DNA from: Oscheius dolichura
Lineage: Eukaryota > Nematoda > Chromadorea > Rhabditida > Rhabditidae
NCBI GenBank assembly: GCA_932521035.1
Contig: OW051492.1
Span: forward strand, 8,308,001 to 8,372,000
Direction of reading: 5' to 3'
Length of the DNA: 64,000 bases
In this document: in pieces, positions 36,608 through 46,823 of the stretch
How positions within the stretch are numbered: position 1 is the stretch's first letter
How the letters are laid out: each line of letters begins with the position of its first letter
Notes under the pieces: model-generated
Told to the model about the DNA's origin: nothing
Seen by the model: the letters and a program-made list of their open reading frames with translations, nothing else
Databases searched by the model: none
Made by a program: the position numbers and the translations under genes

Positions 36608-39224
36608 ATGGAATACGTCGTGCGATGTACCCGTTGTTCTGAATCTTTTCATTCGGAACATCGAATACCATTTAGCGGACGTTGTGGGCATTCACAATGT
36701 GAAGATTGTGCCAAGAGAGGAATAAAATGTCCTGTAGCTAACTGCTCCACCCCCCTCAGTTCTTTCGTTGCGCCAATGAAGAACTTCCTTTTGGCGGGTG
36801 AGTCACCCGTGATAAAATCATAGGGCATCCTTTTATATAGAATTTTAGATTATCTTGTTTTGATCGAGAAGGAAGAGGAGAGAATTATTGAAGTTAAAAA
36901 AGGCATTGATCGGGATACTTCAATGTTAGCCTACGCCGTTCCACTGGTTTATTTATTGCCTATTGAAAAACAACCGTGATCTTAGCCACCGGCGCGACAA
37001 TCTTCCCTCACAGCTGCATCGAATCCCCCTAAGAAATTGTCCAACGGAAATGGTAATCCCGTTGTGAAGACAAAAGAAGAGAACAAAATACAAACTAGTA
37101 CGGAGAGGCACGGAATAATAGTGACCAATCTGCCTCCAATTACGGAAAGTTTGCTGAGAATTCGATTTGGTGGAAAAGATAAAGTTTTGCAATGTGATGT
37201 TTGCGTGGGTTTCGACCAGCAGCCATCGGGAGAGGCTTATTTATGGTATGCAACACGAGAAGACGCTGAAAAGGTGAGTACGCCCATGAGAAATTCGATT
37301 TATATCACATTTGAGGCTATAAGACACAATCATCTCTCTAGTATTAGTGGAACAAATAAGGAGAAAAAGAAAATGAAGGTTGAGCACAATAACAAAAAGT
37401 AGAAAACCAGACAGTAAAAATTGTTAGCTCGGCCTTTGCACCAGATTATGTTGTTCTGTCAAAGTGTACTTGTTTCTCTTTCCTCTTTTTATTTATTTCT
37501 AGAAACTTTCAGGGTAAAAACCACTTTAGTTGAAGTAAAAGAGTATTTAAAAGTAAGTGTTCATAGCTGTTTTTCTAACTTCTTTGCAGTGAACAAAATT
37601 TATATTGGAAATTTACCCCCAACCATTGATAGGATCAAACTGGAAGCATTATTTGCTCTATGTGGACCTATTCTTAGTAGCGAAGTTATAAAATATACTG
37701 ACCAATCACACTCGCCATTTGATGAAAGGGCATATGGTTTTATAACATTCGAAAAGAGTGAAGGTGCGAAAAGGGTAAGTTGGATTAGCTTTGTAAGGTT
37801 TTTGCCATTATACAAGATGACAGTTTCGGTACAACTAGAAACAAATTACAGGCATGTTTCTTCCACAAGAAGGCTTATGACGGGCTGATTCTGATAGTAC
37901 AGTATGCTAACAAGCAGCGCTACGGAACCTTCCTAGGAGGGATACCTCATCATGTGACCCACAATGAAATTATAAACCCTCTACGAACTATGTTCGGTGA
38001 CATGTTCTACCCGATCATTTATGAGAAAGCAGTGTCTCCTAAAACAGGACTGGTTTATGTTAATTTTAAAAGCGATGAAACCCGTAAGCAGGTACAGTGC
38101 CCATAAACCAAAAAAGGGATTCTTTTTCAGTATTTGAGTTTCTCCAAACCCCTTTTTTATTCGTCACAAAGACCGGAAATAAAAGAAGCTAAAAAAGAGA
38201 CTGCTCCAATTTCTCGGACCGAAGATAATGTTGAAGTGGTCATCTTGAAAATTCCAGTTGAAACACCATCTTATGAAGTTGAAGCGATGTTTCGATTATG
38301 TGAGCCAACAAAAGTGGTGGTTCAAAATACGGATAATTATTATACCTCAGCCGACGTAACTATGAGTAAAAGTGGTTTTGAAACAGTAATTATGGATCAA
38401 ATTCATATGAAACATTATTTTCAGGCTAAAGAGTTTGATGGGCTCGAGGTTGAATGGAAGACAAAGTTAAAGTGGCCTGTGCCAATTCGAGTTATTAAGA
38501 AAGAGCAGCATGTCAGCGTAAGTTATACAACACAGAATATACGAAGAAGAAAAAATTATATCGTCCTTGCTAGGGACTGCCGGCTCGTTTGAGAGAGCCT
38601 TTGACACCTTTAGAACTGACCGCCTCTGTTCCCCATTGTATAATTTGAGAACATATTTAGAAAGACGAATGGGATGAATATCCACACACCCTGTTGCTGA
38701 GAAACTTCGATCGTACTTGGAAATTAAAGCAATTTGAAGAAAAATTCTATGCAGGATTCGGAGCTGATAGTGTTAGTGTACTAAGGGGAAAGAAGAACAA
38801 AGATTTTCTTTACGTCAATTGTAGGGAAAAAGATGTGCTCGAGAAGGTGAATTTCTTATATTATTTTCATCAGTTGTCGCTTTAGATATTGGTATCACGC
38901 AAAATATTTTGTGGAGGTGGAGAGCCGGCAACATTTGAAGTATACAATGAAGTGAAGGCGAAAGCACAAAAGCCTGTGGCCGCCCCGCGGTCTGTTTATA
39001 ATAATAATTCTGCTGATACTCAATCAATGTCTTCTGGTTCAGCAAATAAGCCTAGAAAACCTTTGAATCTTCCAGCAGTAAACTGGACAATTACTGTGGA
39101 AAATGTTGATGCCAGCGTGGATTTAACAAAGATTTCGGTCCTTTTCAGAAACATTGGGAAAATCAAAAACCTATCCGAAATAGCAAACAACTCTTATGTT
39201 ATTCAGCTAGAGCCCAATATCTAG
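36608..39224 (+). CDS. Long RING finger plus multi-RRM protein (about 675 aa)
   Basis: Exons: 36608-36797, 36849-36946, 36986-37273, 37428-37465, 37513-37774, 37852-38091, 38131-38517, 38661-38846, 38886-39224. N-terminal RING: CTRC at residues 7-10, CGHSQCEDC at 26-34, C41 and C46. A helical linker follows, then about six RRM-like units: GIIVTNLPPITES; KIYIGNLPPTIDRIKLEALF with AYGFITFE; TFLGGIPHHV with GLVYVNFKS; VVILKIPVETPSYEVEAMF; HTLLLRNFDRTWKLKQF with FLYVNC; and WTITVENVDASVDLTKI. The last RRM is truncated after SYVIQLEPNI. Most RNP positions lack the classic aromatics. All late introns are phase 0, as expected if domains multiplied. The part 37274-37589 is uncertain: an intron-like 37-nt stretch (37553-37589) must be read through to keep frame. 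Confidence 0.75.
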
Positions 39225-39283
39225 GAAAAAAAAGCATTTACAGATTGTTCCCCAGTCCATTGTTGCATTCAGAGTTATCCTGA

Positions 39284-39429
39284 TATAGTCCGTTTCCAAC
39301 GGATATGTCACGAGTTCAAATTTCGCGGCACATCTCCGTTGCGAGACATAGTCGGAAGAAGGCTGGTCTCGCAGCGGAGGCGCGACAGACCTTTAAATCC
39401 CGTGACATATCCGTTGGAAATAGACTATA
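39284..39429. mobile_element. Palindromic element (146 bp)
   Basis: 39284-39312 (TATAGTCCGTTTCCAACGGA then TATGTCACG) is inverted at 39401-39429 with two mismatches, and an inner pair (GTTGCGAGAC / GTCTCGCAGC) extends the hairpin. No coding capacity. It begins TATAGTC like the element at 36203, so the two may be mobilised by the same transposase type. Confidence 0.75.
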
Positions 39430-39605
39430 TTTCCCATTCATTTTTATTTATGTTGCATTGTACTCGTACAAGAAAAGTAAATAACGTTCCTTTTAGTTTA
39501 CACTGCTGCATATTGCAGACATTTTTCAAATGATGGTAAAGGTAGTGAAACAAAGCATCGGCAGTCAAGTATGTCGAGGAAATAAAATATGTCCTGATAG
39601 CTGGA

Positions 39606-39845
39606 GTATGCATCTGGTTTGGCCGAACAACCGACGCTAGTAGCCGCGCCCCACGTCATCCACCTGGAAGGATGTATCACTCCCGCTCGCCTTAGCAAGG
39701 AGTTCATCAAGAAGTCCAAATTCTTTTTCAAAGAGGACACGTTGGCCTCCGTTCAGGTCCGAGGAAACGTCCCCACCAGCATCCGCTTCTCAGCTCGCTC
39801 TCGGTCCGTCACAGCTCTGGACGAGATGTTCGAGGATATCGGGTA
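39606..39845 (+). CDS. Orphan coding exon, RRM-like, partial gene
   Basis: Between a TAG acceptor (39605) and a GGGTATAG donor-like site, a frame reads AEQPTLVAAPHVIHLEGC, ARLSKEFIKKSKFFFKED, VQVRGNVPTSIRFSARS, VTALDEMFEDI. Third positions are strongly C/G (GTC ATC CAC CTG, GTC CCC ACC AGC ATC CGC), a coding signature unlike the AT-rich neighbours. The beta-alpha-beta look and order suggest another RRM-like fold. No partner exon was found; it may be a remnant exon of the long RING-RRM gene or a fragment captured from elsewhere. Confidence 0.38.
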
Positions 39846-40114
39846 TAGTCCATTGCGGATTATACATATGTTGTCATCGTTTTTATTACTGCTTTTGCTT
39901 ATTCGAAGTATAAGCTACCCAAAAAACATAAAAACAATTACAATTACTTACTTGATGAACATCCTTTAATGTTGAGGAGAAATTCCACGAACACGAAGAG
40001 CCATCTACCAGCACTTTGTAAGTTTTGTCGCCTGATTGTAATTTTCCTTTTTTGAAACCCTTGGTTTGTAGGACTACCAGACCAATGACGTATTTGGTGT
40101 CGCGCTGGTTTTCT

Positions 40115-41717
40115 TCATTTATGATGGGAACTTTTAGCTGCTTCAGCCACAACCACTTCGCGAGGAATTTTCAGTCCCCATCCGAGTAGAGTCGGCAGGA
40201 AGCATGTTGTTTCAATTTGAGCTGGAAAAAGAATTTATTGAAACAGGGCTCTTCTGGTCACGCGCAAGCGTCGAAATTACGGAATTACAAACTGCAAAAT
40301 TCAACTTTCAAAGAATTTCCCGTCGTTTTCTAGCGGCTTTGGACTTATTATGGAGCGGGGAGCGAGCCACTAGCCTAGCCTGAAGGCGGAAAAAAGGTAT
40401 GCCCTCTTATTGTCGCAGGTTTTGGCTTGTTTCGAAGAGAGGAAATACGTTCAAATGTCTGTCAAAAGTGCTCGCGGTTAAAGAAGAAGAGGGCTTACCT
40501 TGTTGATGACCGTTCAGATTATGAACTACTTGTCCGTTTCCAGTAGGCGTATGAATCTGTACCTTCGTAGTGGAATGAGGGGCGGCGACACCTAAAAAAT
40601 CAACCATATTCAAGGGACTCCTAGCGTCTTCTAACGGGTTTTGGATCACCTTCAAGAAGGGAACGTGTTCAAAAGAATATCAAAATTGTCCTCGAGCGCT
40701 GTCAAAGAAGAAGAGAAGCGAAACGATTACCGTGGTCGGCTTTCTGGCCATGGAGGCTGGTGAGCAGTTGGGTTACAAAATCGGAATTGTCAAATTCTTC
40801 TCCAGTCTCAGACGATCGTGGAGCTTTGAGGTTGTTAACTGTAAATTTTTTTTTAGGCGAATGAATATCAATTACCTGGAAGGAGCGCTTCCATTCGATC
40901 CTCATTAATGCGGGTTGATCCTTCTAATTGCTTTGTGGCCTTCTGTTTTCTTTCTGAAAATGACTTTGTTCAGTGAGTTTTCTGCCCTCTTCTCGAGACT
41001 TTTTCGGATTTTCAAAGCCAGAGAACTGCCTAAACGTTCAGAAAAGACGTGCTCAGTGCCCAAAAACTGGTATTTCCCGACTTCTCTCATACCGAAATAC
41101 TCACCAGCTGTCTCTACCTTCTTCTTATACTCCGCCTTCTGCTGTTTGAGGTGTACGATTTCCTCGTTCGCTAGTCGGTCTCCTTCCTGACAGTACTCGC
41201 GCTGTTTCCTCCAACAGACTATCTGTTGGTCCAACAAGGCAAATAGTCCACCTTCCGAGCGAACAGCTGAAATAATTTCTGCTTCTTTTGTTATTTGAAC
41301 GATTTTTCATTGCTGTTTCAGAGGTTGGTTGAAGAAAAATATGATCATGAGAGCCAGTAAGGTAACTTTTGTGCCCGCGAGTTCTACGCCCGCGCCTGCA
41401 CCCGTAAAATATCGGCAGTTGAATCTCGATTTACTGGGCGCGCTAGAAAGCAGCTGCGCGTTCATAATCTGCGCACTGCCGAGATATTACGGGTGTGAAC
41501 GCAAGTTTTTTTTTTACCGTGTTCAATGCTGGAAAATGATCAGAAAAGAAGCTAAAAATGCTCGGAGACACGGGTAACAATGGAAAGAAGATAATCGGTT
41601 ACCTCGTGACACATCAGACAGGACAGCAGTTGGAGGTACTTCTGTAGTTGTGGTAGGAGTGGGCAAGGTTGAAGAAACTCCTTTGGGGGGTGGATCTGGA
41701 GTCGTATCCTTGCTCAT
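40115..41717 (-). CDS. Unrecognised protein with coiled coil, probably frameshifted 3' end (210 aa as read)
   Basis: Minus exons: 41603-41717, 41105-41266, 40876-40923, 40731-40838, 40499-40591, 40115-40221; phases agree. It has a Pro/Thr-rich N-terminus, a helical segment (REYCQEGDRLANEEIVHLKQ), an acidic linker, then TKVQIHTPTGNGQVVHNLNG and LLGWGLKIPREVVVAEAA. As read it stops soon after, but the minus-strand frame shifted by one base from the T-run at 40132-40135 continues smoothly as VPIINEENQRDTKYVIGLVV and DKTYKVLVDGSSCSWNFS to a good GTAAGT donor (39951). That continuation is probably the true C-terminal part, so the gene carries a one-base shift (real or sequencing error). Family not recognised. 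Confidence 0.6.
41399..41497. repeat. Hairpin element in the first intron of the coiled-coil gene
   Basis: 41399-41422 (CACCCGTAAAATATCGGCAG) pairs with 41472-41497 (CACTGCCGAGATATTACGGG), an imperfect inverted repeat of about 24 bp with a 50-bp loop rich in GCGC. Probably a small MITE. Confidence 0.65.
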
Positions 41718-43453
41718 TTTCTAAAAATTAACCACTAAAAATATGTACAGAATGTGAAGGGGGATAACGGGACAGGGGCAGACCGTTTTCCCCTTCAAAA
41801 CACGGCCGCCAAGGGAGAAAATGGTAAAAACCTCACATTTCACAAAGCATTACCTCAAATTAGAAAAGCTGCGAAGGGGAACTTTGGACAACAGAGAACG
41901 ACGTTTCCCTTGACCGGAAAACGGGGTGAAATAAGGAGATTACGACAAGAGAGTTATGACAGGGACGTGGCAGCCTATAGCTGAAGAAGAATGGCTTTTG
42001 CACAAACAAATTGAGACAAGACGATAAAGAACACAAGAACAAAAAAATAAATGGTAGCAAAATTCCGTTTCGCCCCTTAGCTACTGACGGAAGTTTGCCG
42101 ATCGGAACGGCGGGACTGTTTATGGCTAGACTGAAAAAGGGTAGGCTTACTCATCAGAGCAGCCCGTTCCGATGCTTAATGAGAGGAAATCAGAAAAGAA
42201 AGACTGATTATCCAAAACCAGTGTTTCGCCGTTACCCTTGTTTCTTGGCGAGCTATCCCGTAGTCCGCGCCTCTCTTCCCGAATCACAGCCTGAATATTA
42301 AAAAAGAAAATATGAGCTCTGGGAGCAGAAGTCGCAATATACTTGTCCCGTCCATCTGGCGGCTCGAATACGACACTAAACCCAGCGACTCAACTCGAGG
42401 TGTAACGGTTACCGTATACCAGCAAGTAAGCGCGCTCCTTTTATGACCCGCTAATCGAGCTCCTTGAAAAATTGGAACGATATCGTGCACAGCTCGCCGA
42501 ACCCGGCACTTGGAAGTAAAGGGCGGCGCGCTCGCTGGGTCATATCTACCGTCCATCAAGCAAAAATACCGTTTCTATTTACATCTCTTTCTCAGAACTG
42601 ACATACTCTAAATTCACAATTTTTTCTGCAAAATATTGCAAATAATATGTAGATATCACAGCAATTCTTTCAGCCTATTTGCATGTATACTCGTCTTTAT
42701 CATATTGACTTCCTATCTAAACCTTGATGCCATCAGCTGAAAGAATTCCTGTGACATCTACCCATTATTTGCCATATTTTACAGAAGAAAATATGAATTT
42801 AGAATATGCCATTTCTGAGAAAGAGATGTAAATAGTTTGTATTGAAAAGTAGTGCACGCTCCATTGCAAAGCGAGCTGTGACGAACAAAACAGTCATTTT
42901 TACTTTTGTCTAATCAAAAAGCTGCAAATCTATTCGTATGAATTTCACAATCGTGAAACCATAAAATTAGATGCGGCAGCAGTTGCTTTATACTATACAA
43001 AAAGTACTAGAAAGTAAATTTATCTCTTTGCATTTCATGTTCTTTTTGATTTACTTGGTATTCAGGGTGGGATTATTATTCTATGTGCTACACATCCTAT
43101 AGCTTTTCCGATATTCTCACGATACAACAGTTTGCCTTTGATTGGCATAAAGCCTCTTGCATGTAGTTTAGCCAAAACTGCGCCCAGAGTCACCGCCGAC
43201 GACAAGCAGCATTTTTGCTCTTTTTTTAATTAGCTCTCATGATATCTTGTTTATCTAATAATAGAAAGTCGTATCAGGTATCAGCCTTCAAATTGAGGTT
43301 TGTTAGAGGGTCACATAGTTTACATATTTTATCTTTTATTAATCAATTTCCACCATATCCGTGTTATTATCGTATTGCCTCATTTATTTTTCCCTCTGTA
43401 TTACTTCTATGGTTTAGTATTGCACATTCAATTTCAACTTTCAGCTAGAAAAG
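41718..43453. other. Intergenic, with a long hairpin element
   Basis: No gene seen. The left half contains short frames only. The right half is AT-rich and holds the hairpin at 42574-42835 and the likely promoter of the MAPKK gene. Confidence 0.4.
42574..42835. mobile_element. Long-hairpin MITE-like element (about 260 bp)
   Basis: ATTTACATCTCTTTCTCAGA at 42577 pairs with TCTGAGAAAGAGATGTAAAT ending at 42832; CTCTAAATTCA pairs with TGAATTTAGAA; and the inner GATATCACAGCAATTCTTTC pairs with GAAAGAATTCCTGTGACATC. The whole unit can fold nearly end to end. No open frame. Confidence 0.75.
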
Positions 43454-44991
43454 ATGTCTTCTAGCAAACGGAGGAACCCTTTAGGACTGATCCTTCCTCC
43501 AACCGTCAATGAGAGTGAAAAAGAAGACGGCAACCAGGTTGGTTTACAATCAAAAGCATCATTTCACTTATTTTTAGGAAGAAAATAACACCTCCATCTC
43601 TTTGGATGAACAACTTAAACGACTTGGCCTTACAGAGCCCCAAAAACAACGCATGAATGAATGGATGCAAGTGAAGGACTCAATTCAGGTTAATTTTTTA
43701 TCTCTATGCATAAATCTGTCTGTTATAGGCTGATCTTTCTGAGGATGTTCTAGAAAACTTGGGTGAACTGGGAAAGGGTAATGGCGGAGTAGTGCACAAA
43801 GTTATGCACAAGAAAAAAGGCGTCACAATGGCTAGAAAACTTGTGCATCTGGAAGTAAAACCTTCAATTCGCCAACAAATTATAAAAGGTTTGTATTTTC
43901 AATAGTTTTCCTTTTCCATCTTCCGATTTTATTCCGAACACAATTATATTGACTAAACACATTTTTAGAGCTTTCCGTACTTCACAAATGCAATAGTCCT
44001 TATATTGTGGGTTTTTACGGCGCCTTTCTGGACAACAGTGATATCTCTATCTGTATGGAGTATATGGACGGGCTTTCGCTCGATATTGTATTGAAAAAGG
44101 TGTGTTATTCAACCGTTTTATATTATTGAATGTTTTCTTCAAATTCGCTAAACTTTTCTACAAATTATGTAGTAAATACCATTTAAACAATTTCAGGTTG
44201 GACGTTTATCTGAACAATATGTTGGTAGGATTGCTGTAGCCGTCGTCAGAGGGCTAACCTATTTAAAAGAAGAGCTCAAAATTCTTCATAGGGATGTGAA
44301 GCCGTCTAATATGTTGGTCAATAGTAGTGGAGAAATAAAACTCTGCGACTTTGGAGTTTCTGGCATGCTCACGGATAGTATGGCTAATTCGTTTGTCGGA
44401 ACGCGCTCGTATATGGCGGTTAGTGTTATTTATTTCATCTAATCCAAGATTTTTTCAGCCTGAGCGACTACAGGGATCACATTATTCAATTCATTCGGAT
44501 ATTTGGTCTTTTGGACTTTCTCTTGTAGAGCTTTTGATTGGTAGATATCCTGTGCCTACTCCATCAAGGGCAGAATATGCGGTTATTTTTGGAAAATCAG
44601 AGAGTGATATTAAATTTGCCGAAGAACTAGACGTTTGTTATTTTACAGTAAAAATTTGAAGATACATTTCAGCCAAGCGAAAACGATGCGAATATTACTA
44701 CCCCTGCTGCCATGGCCATATTTGAAATGTTGGATTACATAGTCAATCGCCCGCCTCCAACGTTACCTCTAGTAATATTCAGGTAGGGGGTTTTATTTTT
44801 ACCTATGTCATTTTAAATTATTCAGTGATAAACTTGTTCATTTTGTTGGTAGATGCCTCAGAAAAATGCCGGGAGATAGACCGAATCTCAAAGCTTTGTC
44901 CATGGACCCTTTTCTTCAAGATTATGAAAAAGCTGACGATAATGGCGAATTCGCTACAATGGTCAAAGAAACTATCAATATGTCTATGTAG
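43454..44991 (+). CDS. mek-2: MEK-type MAP kinase kinase (MEK-2-like, 385 aa)
   Basis: Dual-specificity kinase that activates ERK/MPK-1 in the Ras pathway. Exons: 43454-43537, 43578-43688, 43729-43888, 43969-44099, 44197-44418, 44459-44632, 44673-44782, 44826-44991; phases agree. The N-terminus [12 protein letters not shown] fits a MAPK-docking D-site. Kinase motifs in order: Gly loop [11 protein letters not shown], catalytic Lys in [21 protein letters not shown], catalytic [16 protein letters not shown], activation loop [11 protein letters not shown] with both regulatory serines, [30 protein letters not shown] short insert ([12 protein letters not shown]) replaces the long Pro-rich loop of vertebrate MEKs. 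All catalytic residues are present. Close to the C. elegans MEK-2 sequence as I know it. Confidence 0.95.
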
Positions 44992-45140
44992 TCCTTCGAA
45001 GATAACTTTTGCTGTGAATCGATCTCTTAGTTTTCTATATTTTATAGATTTAGCATCTTCATTATTATGTTTTTACTTTTACATTTTGCACTGTGAATAA
45101 TATTTCGTTTTTAATTATGATATACCATCTAGTCTTTATT

Positions 45141-45494
45141 TTACTCCCTTTTTTTGGTAGGAAGATCAGCTTCCGCTTCTGAAAGATAAATGTTTAATTA
45201 TAATATGCTTTGTTGTTCATTGTTTGGTTTGAAACCTTGCTTACTCATTATTTTGTACTCGAAATTTTTTATGAGAGGCGCCTACATGAAAAATTCTTCG
45301 AAGTCGGGAATGCTTACCTGATTTTACTTGACTTTCAATGATTATCCCAACTTTTGAATTGAAATATATTACTATGCAAAGGAAGACCACCGCAAAAACA
45401 GGAATGAAAAAGTGGATACCTAATGTTAAAATTTTAATTCAATTTGAATACTAAACTTACTTTCTACAATGTCGTAGATTGCATCCATACCCAT
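45141..45494 (-). CDS. 57-residue single-pass membrane protein
   Basis: Minus exons: 45461-45494, 45318-45419, 45141-45178; phases agree with consensus splice sites. The product is MGMDAIYDIVES, a membrane helix IHFFIPVFAVVFLCIVIYF, then a polar tail ending DLPTKKRE. AATAAA on the minus strand (45135-45140) directly follows the stop. It starts 168 bp from the NDUFS5 gene in the opposite direction, so the two may share a bidirectional promoter. The size and type resemble small integral membrane proteins (SMIM-like), but I do not recognise the family. Confidence 0.62.
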
Positions 45495-45662
45495 GGCGCC
45501 TTGCAAAGCTGTACGAGATGAACTCGCCGCGCCCTATTGATCCTAGGCGTTGAAGAATTGGATAAGCGGAATTGTCGGTGAAAAGAGATATTGGTTGAAG
45601 GGGGCATTATAAGTTGCCCACAAAATTGGCTATGCAAGTATTTGAAGACAATTTTTTCAGAG

Positions 45663-46675
45663 ATGGCGTCGGGTAACAGAGTACCGGAACAAATGACAAC
45701 TCTCGCGCCAATTCTTAAGACGCCACTTACAGATAGTTTCAACATACCTCTCTCACAGCAAGGTTTGGTCCTGTTTATTTCTAGGCTTCAATTCGCCGTC
45801 GAATCGCTCTTATGGCCGTTTTATCATGAAGATCAATGTTTGATAAGAGACGTCATTTTAGGAAGGGTCTGTGGTTTCTTTGAAGCTCAATTCTACAAAT
45901 GCATGGAAGCTTATGGTGCTAAATTGGGACGCAAGTATTGTGATCTGGAGCATAGAGACTTCCAAGAATGTATGACGAGTGATAAGCAGCAGAAGGTTTG
46001 TTTATTTTTTCTGTGATCTCTAATCGATCCTTTATTTGCACAAGCGCTAATTTAAGATTTATTTCACTTATCGCTTTGTTTTGTGTTTCGCTCGAAAACA
46101 ATTTGCCCTTGTTCAATTTATCACTCTTTCACCATCGATCTTGGGAAAAAGTCGAAACATCATGGCTCCGTGAATCATTTTGGCCTTTCCTGTCATTTTT
46201 CAAATAGCTCACAAGAAAATAGATTATATAAATCAGAAGTTTTGCTTGACTGCCTTCCTTTATATAAATGGTAAAAGATATTTCCAAAAACATAGCCATA
46301 TAGTGTTTCGCAATCGTGGCGCATTGAAAGAGGTGAATTTCTCACCGACCGCCCCTTTATTTTCCATCTTGTTACCGTTAAAGTTTTGACTATTCTTTCC
46401 ATTCGTTTATTCAAGAAATCTTGCTCTTCATGGGAGATAAATATCCCATCTTTTGAAACAGTTATTCATATTTGGAGCCTATGTTTTATCTCCGTAGTTT
46501 TTAACAAAAATTGACTAATGTATTATAAAAGTAGTACTTTCAGAGGTCTAAAGCCATTGCTGATCAACGTCGTAAACTCTACTCCGAAGGAAAGATCGAC
46601 GCCGCTTTTCTGGAAGACCATCCCGCCCCTGGCGAGTACAAATCGGACTACTTCAGCTGGAACCGAATCAACTAG
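45663..46675 (+). CDS. NDUFS5: NADH dehydrogenase (complex I) subunit NDUFS5-like
   Basis: Exons: 45663-45762, 45785-45817, 45862-45995, 46544-46675; phases agree; 132 aa. The CHCH-like core reads FEAQFYKCMEAYGAKLGRKYCDLEHRDFQECM in three parts, followed by SKAIADQRRKLYSEG and a C-terminal PGEYKSDYF motif. These are the hallmarks of the 15-kDa accessory subunit that sits on the intermembrane side of complex I and is imported through the Mia40 disulfide relay. The second exon is only 31 nt of new sequence between introns of 22 and 44 nt; the 22-nt first intron is suspiciously short, so the exon 1/2 junction may be modelled wrongly. Intron 3 (548 bp) is AT-rich. Confidence 0.8.
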
Positions 46676-46823
46676 ATTTCTTTTAGGCTTTTTATGGTAG
46701 ATTGTAAAAATGAAGCGTATTCGATCGACTTCCATGTGAAACTGATGGGCTTATCCCAATTTTCCTAATTACCGTTTCAAAGAATTTTATTGAATAAGAA
46801 CGTCTCCAGTTCCTCCTTTAGCC

